A stretch of DNA of 64,000 nucleotides. Origin: Iris pallida. Its lineage: Eukaryota; Streptophyta; Magnoliopsida; Asparagales; Iridaceae. Location of the stretch: positions 6,998,629 through 7,062,628 of the forward strand of contig JANAVB010010791.1 of NCBI GenBank assembly GCA_029216955.1, written 5' to 3'. A program made the translations under genes and the position numbers. Shown here piece after piece: positions 47,914-57,049 of the stretch (positions are counted from its first letter, which is position 1; the number at the start of each line of letters is the position of its first letter). The notes beneath the pieces are model-generated. The model saw only the letters and a program-made list of their open reading frames with translations, had not been told where the DNA came from and made no database searches.

Positions 47914-48564
47914 TCGATTTTTCTATATAAATCACAGACTCTAAAATTGAAAGACTCTAAAAGTGAGGGTTTTGCTTTCTTTTTCAGGGTTTTGCTATAC
48001 ATACATGTGCTATGGACAGTCTTCATGTGACCAAGTTGAAGCGTTATAAGTGTGCTTCTTCGCTACAGTATCTGTGAGATTTTTGATGTCGATAGTTTTG
48101 ATGTAGCTAAAGTGTACTCTATATTGGATGCTCTATATGTTTTGAGAAGATGTATATAATGAAATGGAGAAATGTAGAATGGTAGCTAAAATACACCATT
48201 TTGAGACAATGAAATGGAGAATGGTACTTTATATTACATTTCAATGCTTTGTTGTGAATGTGGTTCAAAGTGGTTGTTTTCGAATTGAAGTGAGCAGCAT
48301 TTGGAATGTCATGCAGTATAGAGCGTTATAAATGTGATACAACGACCATATACAGCGGTTTTTCATAACTATCCATAACGCTTTGAAAATAAAACGTAGC
48401 AGAAATTCAACCTATTAATGACGGTTTTGGATGAATTATCTATAACGCTTTTAAAAATATTTATAACACCCTATTTCATAACGCTTGGACTGGAAAAAAA
48501 AGCATCATGGTTTGCAATTAATGGCGCTTTTTAGCCGTCATTAAAAGGTATTTTTGTTGTAGTG
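47914..48564. mobile_element. Right end of a second CACTA-type element
   Basis: Ends TTTTTGTTGTAGTG at 48564, the inverted form of a CACTACAACAAAAA terminus. The last ~530 bp have repeated ATAACGCTT/GCGTTATAA words, a subterminal pattern unlike that of the element at 21397-29215. No left end was found; the sequence joins D unit 2 directly at about 47913, so it is either truncated or the D repeats lie inside it. Confidence 0.55.
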
Positions 48565-49020
48565 AAACAAAAGAACCCAAAAATCGTCATGACATGATTA
48601 AATTAATATCAAAATCATCAAGGCATGATCAATATAGAAATAAATTCTAGTTATGATCAAAAATTCGTATAATACGATTTAAGGGTTGTCTAGATATGAT
48701 GACAAATGTAGTCTAAGTGATATAGTCATAAATGAAATCTAATATATGATTTTATTAAAAACTGAATAGTAATTATAATGATAGAAGAAAAATCAAGTCA
48801 CTATTACAAGATTTAGAAAAATCAAATGACAGTCATAAGATAGAATATGCATGAAGGAAATAACTTTACAAACTAATAAATCACAAGCTCTATAATCTAT
48901 AACTCTCTTATTACTAACTAACTTACCCAAGATTCTTCTTCTACCACATTTCCTACCCTGACCTAATTGAAAATGCTAGTTTCCAAGAATACCTAAAAAT
49001 GATCTAGGTAACCTCTCCTG

Positions 49021-49106
<86 letters not shown>

Positions 49107-50260
49107 CTATCAACTATATACACATATATACATGCATCCATAATTGTATATCAACTATCTAATATACATGCATATACATAGTTATCAAAATATGGAACTA
49201 ATAACAGAATATATACAATATACTAGAGTCAAACATGAAAGAGGTTGGGCCAATAGGTGTTGGAAGAATGGTCCTAATGAGTTCTAGAAAATCAAGTAAA
49301 AATTTCTATATGGAACATATGGTAATAGAAATGAGTTCTGAAACTTGGATAAGATTTTAAATAAGACAAAAGTTTAAACAATTGAAGATAATTTTTTGGG
49401 CAATGGTGATAAGAGGCCAAACATGGTATATAACATAGATTTAGTCTCAATAGTATCTAAAACCATACATATCTGAAGTCACTTCACCTAGACCTCAACC
49501 TCGCTAGTGTAGTGTACATCTGGCTGTAGTGAACCTTGGTCCTATGACTCAAATAATGATGGATTACCGAATATTCTATCAACTCTATCCACTATTGATG
49601 GTACGACTCAAGAGATCAGATATTTTATGATTTTAGGACATAGCCTCAATAATATCTGAAAACCTATGGATACCTGAAATTACTTCAACTTAGAGCTCAT
49701 GCCTCACTACTGCGCAGTTAGCCTGCAGCGAATCCACGATCTCCATAATTCAGATAAATGACTGTAGTGTGCATTTGCCATGTCATATTAGGTCGTCGAA
49801 TATTTTATCAACCTTATCCATAGGAATTCCAAAGGAGTTTAGGAAAATTCAAATGAGTTCTAAAAGTCCTAACCGTGATAGAAAGTGACGTTATCTGTTC
49901 TTTAGAAAAATAAGAAGATTTATCCAGTGCAAGTATTTGTTCTGTAGGTCATTGAGAATTAAGGGGTCAATTACCAGTAGAAGGAAATAAATGACTGAAG
50001 TTAAGAGGAGTATCTGTTCTCCGACCTTTTCATATTCAATGGATTGAGGACAAAAACCTATGGAGTTGATCAAACCAGATTCTGACTAATAGAAATAGTA
50101 TGACTTCAAGTTGTGTGGAAGAATTAGTAAAAATATTTCTCTTCTAAAACATTTCTTAAGGGACGTTGACCTATACCAAAATTATTTTGAGAAAATAATT
50201 CCTTATAAAAAGTTTGAGGAACTAGATAGGCAAATTGGGCTAAGTAGTTAGTCCAAGGTT
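48565..50260. other. Non-coding sequence
   Basis: No gene recognised. It holds an (AT)n run at about 49024-49105 and two diverged copies of a ~180-bp block (about 49430-49570 and 49610-49800) sharing CTCAATA(G/A)TATCT and ACTTCA words. It may be the decayed inner part of an LTR element. Confidence 0.4.
49024..49105. repeat. (AT)n microsatellite
   Basis: Near-perfect AT run of about 82 bp. Confidence 0.95.
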
Positions 50261-50905
50261 GGGTAAAGTGCATTTAAACCCTCCTTAGATGTTACAAAAA
50301 TGCAATTAAAGGATCCCTGATTTGAAAAACCCAGTACGTTTCAATTATGCTCAAATAACCCCATTTCTGTTAATAATTGGTGTTAAGTCAGGGTTGTAAT
50401 GACCATTTTACTCCTCCCCCACTCTCCCCCCCCCCCTCTCTCCGGTGGTGGAGGGCGGGGAGGAGACGCGGAGAGGAGGAGGAGGGGAGCGGGGAGGAGA
50501 TACGGGGAGGAGGAGGGGGCGGGGAGGAGACGCGGGAAGGAGGGGCAGGGAGAGGGAGGAGGGGGCAGGAAGGAGCAGGACGCGGGAAGGAGGAGAGGTC
50601 GGGGGGCTGGCCGGCGGAGCGAAGGGAGGAGTGGAAAGGCGGATCGGGGAGCTGGCCGGCGGAGGGGGGATGGCCGGTGGAGGGAAAAGGAGGGGAGCTG
50701 GTTGGGAAAGGGGCTGGTAGGGAAGGGGGAGGGTAGTTTAGGTAGTTTTTTAACGTCATTAACGGCCATTTCTAATGGCTAATAGACGGTAGGGGCCTTT
50801 TTGCTTACGCGGGCAATCTAAGGAGGTGCAAACTGCTTAAGTTTTCTAAAAGGTCTTATTTTGCTAACGAGGCAAATCTAAGGAGGATTTAAATGCACTT
50901 TACCC
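50261..50905. mobile_element. Mutator-like MITE with a purine-rich core
   Basis: Inverted ends GGGTAAAGTGCATTTAAA and TTTAAATGCACTTTACCC extend about 30 bp with one or two mismatches. They are flanked by a 9-bp duplication, TCCAAGGTT (50252-50260) and TCTAAGGTT (50906-50914), with one mismatch. The 645-bp element encloses a GC-rich core (about 50405-50735) made of GGGGAGGA-type purine repeats after a 13-C run. Open frames exist on both strands of the core, as composition alone predicts. Confidence 0.8.
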
Positions 50906-50914
50906 TCTAAGGTT

Positions 50915-51246
50915 CTATGATAGGATATTTGAATTGGTTCAAAGAGGGTCAAATCAAAGTAGTCTAACAAAACCTTCAAAGAAGTTTGGAGGGCTTGGGT
51001 ATATTAGTTATTGATAAGAGGTTTGCTAAATAAGGGGTCAAAACTCTTAAAATAGTAATTGGCCTAGTCCCTAGAGAATTTTAGAAACTAATAGTGATAT
51101 GAAAATGATACTTAAGAAATATAGCTAATATACATAATCATGCAATCGGCCTAAGCTGTGATGATCATTCCTATATCGTAGGTACCCAATGATACTCTAA
51201 TCCTAAGCACCATTAGACAAACCTGCATGGGCCACCACTAAAAACG
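50915..51246. other. Non-coding sequence next to an LTR start
   Basis: No gene seen. It ends in GGGCCACCACTAAAAACG, similar to the sequence left of the family B LTR at 20631. Confidence 0.4.
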
Positions 51247-51319
51247 TGTCACGATCCTCTCCCGAATAATCGGATACGAGTCGGACATGCCCAGCCTACG
51301 TTGTGGAATCAACGTAGTA
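51247..51319 (+). mobile_element. Family A LTR fragment, opposite orientation
   Basis: TGTCACGATCCTCTCCCGAA and following bases match the reverse complement of the LTR end at about 5305-5354. It is cut at 51319 by the solo LTR; the sequence resumes at 55502 after the TAGTA duplication. Confidence 0.6.
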
Positions 51320-53355
51320 TGTAACACCCCAGTCCCAAAATACGTAAGACTAGGAACGTAGACATGCCTGCCTATAATAAATATACGTAAGCTGTAAAAT
51401 GCAGTAGAACCATGACTAATCTCATCCATACAAAATAAATGAATAAAAGATATCATATAATGATAATGAATTGTCTTAATACAATATGTTGGGCGGAGAC
51501 AAATCCACTACCAACAAGTAAGGAAAAAATATATGGAAAATGAAATAAGATTGGCGAGTGAAGCGAAGACGACGATCCAAGTGCAATCATCCTCGAAGAA
51601 ATAGAGATGATCACGGCTAGAGCTAGAACACCTGCAAAAGATAAGAGCACACACCTGGAGAGATGACCAGGTCCTCAGAGGGACGTAACAAGACACATAA
51701 TATCATGCCAATATAACTGAATATAAATTTATCAAATAAATAAGTCAATTGAATTATAACATGGTCCAATACACACCATTGAACTAGCGTACCATCTCCC
51801 CAACCAAATAAGGACAGGAGATGGTAAACTAATTCAGATGACGTATCTTTCCATGCTATGAATCCAATATGTTATCCGGACCCCAACAAGGTTCAATACC
51901 TTCTCATCGGAGTAGTAAGCCACACCTACAACCAAACAAGGACAAGGTGTGACGAACTAATCCGCGATAAGTTATTGTTCTAAGCCACGATCAGATACAA
52001 GCACACAAACCAAAAGTACTCATACCTAATGGATAAAGGAGACCAACCGTTCTAAGAAATGTAGTTAAGAACAATCCTTCCTACGCATGGGCCCTGGCTA
52101 AAATGGGATCGGCATGGTCCCCCCTTGGGGCACAAGAGGCCTAATCAATAAGAGCATAATGTTCCGCAGAACGCCAGTGGCCGTCAGTAATCAGTGGGTC
52201 ATCAACCCCGTATCTCCAGCGGAGCTTCCGGGTCAAAAGAAAAAGTGCATCGTAGCCCATACGCTAAGGAATTGTCCTTCCCGCCCAATGCCTACTATGT
52301 TGTATCCACAACAGAAAACCTCTATAACTACTAAGTCAAACTAGCATGAAATTCTATTAGCGGTTATTCCTATCACACGGCTTGTACGTACTAGTGGCCA
52401 GCCAATCACGCACGTCTATGTTCTACATGCGACACACAACTTCGTGGTACGACATGTCAAGGCCAAATGAATACAACACACAAGGTGGTCCCTTAAATCT
52501 AGGTTTAATGTGTAAGAAAAATAATACATAGCAGGAAATATAACTGAACAGTAAGTTCTAACAAGTTATGCCATGTATCACAGTTTATTTTGCATAAAGA
52601 AAATAATGAATAATGCATGAAGTATGAGCTAAAATAAATAAACAGCAAATGGTAAGGTGTCTTGCCTGGTAGGACGCCTTGTGTACTGTAATGATCAAGG
52701 TGGCACGAACTGCGACTTCGGTGTAACCACTACACAAGGTGACCTTTGATGGTGGCACGGACAGTTTCATTCGGTCCAGAACGGTTGAATTTGTTAGGGT
52801 CGATAGAAGGAAGGACAGAATTGACGAGGGAATAGAATAAATGGAACTAGTCATGGATAGAAAGATAATAAAACGAAATTGGATAATTTAATATATATAC
52901 GATTTTAGAAACTATTTATAACACTTGAAAATATATTCTTATTAGCAAAAAAAGGTTTGATAAATGCTTGAAAAATAATAAAAATGTTTTAAGGCAAAAC
53001 TCTAAGTTAGTTAAAATACATTTTTAAGTAGGAAAAACTATATCTTATTTGTTAAGAAATTTTTTGATAAATATTAACAAAAGAAAATACATTTTGGCTA
53101 AAACCTGAATTTGAAAATTACATAGACAGCTCTAACCCCTATATTACATATATATAGTTTAAAATTTATAATATAAGATTTCCCAAAATAATAACTTTAA
53201 TATTAATAACATAATAAGTATGATAATAACTAATAACAACAACAATATTAATATTCCTATACTTAATTACTGTATTAGTAATAATATTAACAATAATACT
53301 AAAAATAATAAAAATAACAATAACAATAATAGTAATAATAAAAATAACAATAATA

Positions 53356-53416
<61 letters not shown>

Positions 53417-55496
53417 GTTTAATGAAACACAAAAGCAAAAAATAAAAAGTAAAACTGCTGCTTCTCTTAAAGAGGACAGAGGACCACAGAGGGAGGAGAG
53501 AGATTGAAAGAAAAGAAAAAAGAATAATGAACAATAGAAGAAGGAGAAGAGTGAGGAAGAGATCGAGAGGGCGGAGAGTAGAGAGAGGAACCGAGAGAGA
53601 GAGAGAGAGAGCTGTGGTCGGGAGAGAGGAAGTGTTCGGGAGAGGGAACTAGAGAAGGAGAGCGGAAGAGAGGAAGGAGCTCGGGAGAGGGAGCACTCAG
53701 GCGGGGTGATGCTCGGCGCGGATCACCGGGCGGAGGCGGAGGAGAGAATGGGAAATCTCCTCGATAGCTGTCAGCACGCGCTCGACTGGAGGCGCCATTG
53801 TCGGCTGGTGCCGGCTTGGTGTGCCGACGACCGAGCGCAGGGGAACTCGTCCGGAGCGTCGGACCATGGTCGGCGAATCCCAAGGGCTGCCGCACCGCCC
53901 AGGTGGAGCATACGAGAGAAGGATGGGGGCGGTCTCACACGACGGCGGGTGTCGGATCCCGACGGGGGCGGTCGAAAACTGGACGCCACGGTGGCTATAC
54001 ACGGAGGACGACAGGGATCTCAGCCAGGCTTGGTCGGGGAGAGGCGGCGGATAGGTGAGGAAGGGAGGCTGACTCCACGGGCGACGGGCGGCGGATCCGG
54101 CCGGCGGCCACGGTGAGTGGGTTATGTGTGTGTTTTTTAATTTTTGGGGTTTTGGGCTGTCGGTGGTGGCGCTCGGCCAAGGTGGCCGGAGGTGGTTTGG
54201 TTGGTCGGGGGAGTTTTTGGTCGTGGTTTCGAATAATGGTGGCAACGGCGGTTGTGGGGTGGTCGGTTGTCGGAAAGGAGGGGTGATGGTGGTGGCGAGG
54301 CTGCGGTCAGGCCGGACTGGTTGTGGACATAGGGGCGGCCGAAGGGCGTGATGACGGTGGCGGTGGCAGTGTTGCCATCGGGGTGGGGTTTGTCGTAGGG
54401 CTCAGGACTAGGAAGGTTGGGGGAGTGTCGGGTGAGCGGTCGGTCGCGGTGGCGGCGCCTGGTCGCGGTGGTGATGGTGTTCTTATTTAATTTTGGGGTT
54501 CATGGTGGCCTTGAGTGATGGTGACGATGGTTTTCGACGGGGAATGGTGGAGGTGATGGTCGTGGAGTCGACGGGGGTGGCTGTGGCGGAGACGGTGTCT
54601 GGTCATTAGAATAGGATTAGCGTTTAGGTGTTCGTCGTGTCCGGGGTATCGGACATGGCAGGGGGATACTGGATTTGTGTCCAGGATGGTTGGACAAGGA
54701 TTGATATTTGTATATATAAAAAGAAATAACCTATTGGAAAGACACCCGGGGTCGGACCCGAGGCCGTCACGGCTAACACGAGGATGGATGGAACACCGAC
54801 AAGAGGCACGCCTATTTGTGGTTGAGAAATTTATGGAAGAATAATTGTGGAGAAATAATGTGAAGGCTTCCCTATTTATAGGGTTGAGAGAATCCTAATT
54901 GGATAAAGAGTAGTCAATTAAATCTCCAAATAGATAATACGCCATTTAATTTAAATCAATTTTAAATCAATTCAATCAACAACAATCCAAATCCAATTCC
55001 CATTTAAATCTAGATAATCTAAACTCAAATTAAGTATAAATTCTATCTTTATATTTAAACTATTTAAATCAAATCCATAAAATCTAATCAAAGATTTAAA
55101 TTGTCACAATAATTTCAAAAAATATATTTTCTAAAAATACTTATAATAATAATTTCAAAAATTATATTATTATTTAAAAATAAACTAATAAAATATTTAT
55201 GAAATATATATGTATGCATGAAGAATATTATTTATTATTAATAACTGTTATAAACGAAAGGCTTTTATAATTAAAATAGCAAACTTTAAAATTTTGGTAC
55301 GATAGCAAGAATTATTATATATATTATTTTGAAACTATAAAAATAGAAAAATGTTTTTCTAAAATATGTACGCTCGCACATATTTGCACTCGTCGAGCAA
55401 TTACGAAAAATTAATTTTGCGCGCGACGTACAAATACAAAATAAAAATCAGTACCAAATTTATTTAAAAAAATAGTAGAAATTTAAGGGTTTTACA
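51320..55496 (-). mobile_element. Family B solo LTR (4.2 kb)
   Basis: Starts TGTAACACCCCAGTCCC and ends TTTAAGGGTTTTACA. TAGTA precedes (51315-51319) and follows it (55497-55501). No internal region, so it is a solo LTR. It has the same parts as the copies at 15688 and 20631, but its GC-rich block (about 53550-54490) belongs to the subfamily of 1-1925. Confidence 0.92.
53320..53414. repeat. (AAT)n microsatellite
   Basis: Imperfect then perfect AAT repeat in the solo LTR, homologous to 481-588. Confidence 0.95.
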
Positions 55497-55635
55497 TAGT
55501 AAGTTGTACTAAGTATCTAAAGAACTTTACCAGATAAGACAAAATCCAAAATCACAACATCTATTACGTTCCAGAGTTCAACAGAATACAATTGTAGAAG
55601 CATGGAAAATATTAGGATAAAGGCATAAATGGCCC

Positions 55636-56216
55636 ATGCGGTTTTGGGTAGCAAGTCTATGCGGCTCATACTGGAGTTGCCCTATGCGGCCCAAAAGAAG
55701 ACCCTCAGAATCATGCGGCTCGAGGATGAATGCGGTTCAGCAGGAATATGCGGCTCAATCGACGACACGTGTGACCCCCCCCCCACAGTTGGCCACTGGA
55801 GTAATGGTCTCATTTAATGCTCTGACACGACTCGACGGCTGTCTCTGACATAAAGTATCATAGTGGCTCTGCCGTAATGACAGACTCTTCGGGAAAAGAA
55901 GAAAATCTCTGACCCGATCTGACAAAAAATCCTAGATTGACCGTGTGGCAAAAGTCTCATGCGGCTCGGATAGAGAACAGCTTCATGCGGCTCATTGAGG
56001 AGTCACTCTAATATGATTAGCAAAAATCCGCCATATGCGGTCCACCCATAGCCCGGTCTATGCGGCTCAACACCACGCTAATTCATGCGGCCTACAGAAA
56101 CTATGCATATGCGGCTCACGGAAAGTTCGTCCCCTGCGGCTCGATGAGGCATTGACTCATGCGGCTCACGAGTAGTATCCCCCTGCGGTTCAAGTGTTGG
56201 TCACCCTATGCGGCCC
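55636..56216 (+). repeat. ATGCGGCTCA motif array in the U3
   Basis: About 16 occurrences of (C/T)ATGCGG(C/T)(T/C)C or close variants (CTGCGG twice), all in the same orientation, at irregular spacings of roughly 20-60 bp. The sequence between them is not repeated. It ends about 325 bp upstream of the TATA box. The same heptamer is repeated in gag at 57374-57655. Confidence 0.9.
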
Positions 56217-56541
56217 AGGCAGGATCTTCAATTTAAAAACGTGGCACTGAAGATGCAACAGAATCCCAACGAGAATATTCGATATCATCACCATAATTAC
56301 CGAGATCAGGGCATATCATTCATCATCAAGTCAATAGGACACGTGGCGAGCAATCAAATATTGGCATAATCAATCACGAAGATTTAAAGCAGTCAGCATT
56401 AACTGCTCATAAGATTTGGTGTTATCCGCATTAGTGGCGGAGATTCATTACGATCAGGATCAAGGGCCCAGATAGAATGAAGGAGCAACGACATTCCAAA
56501 TAGATAATCATCAGCAAACCCTAATGATCCTACCCCACTCT

Positions 56542-56550
56542 TATAAATAG
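56542..56550 (+). promoter_or_regulatory. TATA box of the Tat-type LTR
   Basis: TATAAATAG, about 400 bp upstream of the primer site, after a CCCACTCT stretch. Confidence 0.65.
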
Positions 56551-56960
56551 CCAGCATCATTCCCACGTAAAAAAAGGTCGGCAACAAAAGAATAAAAAAA
56601 AAGAGAAGAAGAGAGAGATATACACAGAGAGAGCTCCTCCTTTTTTTGATACTCACAGAGAGAGAGAAGCCAGGAGAGCAACCCGAGGAGAGTAAGAAGA
56701 GTCTTTCTTCGTCAACGCCGAGCAGATCTTTCCCGAGCCAAGGCTGCATACCGATCGTCCAAGGAGTAAGGCAGAGCGGCCGTCGCTTTCCCGAGCCTCT
56801 ATCGTCACCCTCCCAGAATCAAAAATAAACAATCGTACTTAGTCTGCTGTACCTAGGTTTTCGTCCCTAGGCTTTCTTTGTACGAGCGAGTTTGTATTGT
56901 GAGTCTAAGTTCAGTCCTCCGATAATTGTTCTGTTCTTTTACAATCAATGGCAAACACGA

Positions 56961-56978
56961 TGGCGACTCTGCTGGGGA
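56961..56978 (+). other. Primer-binding site, probably tRNA-Arg
   Basis: TGGCGACTCTGCTGGGGA is complementary, with one mismatch, to the CCA-tailed 3' end of a plant tRNA-Arg as I remember it (...CCCCAGCGGAGTCGCCA). This primer type is known from Ogre/Tat elements. It lies inside the first codons of the longest gag frame, so the ATGs at 56948 and 56960 are unlikely starts. Confidence 0.7.
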
Positions 56979-57049
56979 CTAACTTCTCCACGGCTGAGGA
57001 GTTGGTGACGCAATCGGATGCAGCAAAACTTGGCTCCACACAACAGAAG

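Larger units (their letters stand above)
55502..56957 (+). mobile_element. Presumed 5' LTR of a Tat-type gypsy element
   Basis: Non-coding sequence upstream of a gypsy primer site and gag. It has a motif-repeat region (55636-56216), a TATA box at 56542, a purine-rich AGAGAGAG leader (about 56595-56670) and a T-rich end. The right end is likely the CA at 56957 (3 bp before the primer site) or that of TTTTACA at 56943. The left end is not resolved: the first ~100 bp after 55501 probably belong to the older family A sequence. Confidence 0.6.

Noticed and set aside
50377..50782. ORFs of 91-128 aa in the purine-rich core
   Set aside because: Low-complexity Gly/Glu/Arg or Pro/Ser readings in five frames on both strands; composition artefact inside a MITE.
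55502..56957. Left LTR boundary of the Tat element
   Set aside because: Several TG starts are possible and the second LTR is outside the window, so no exact start is claimed.
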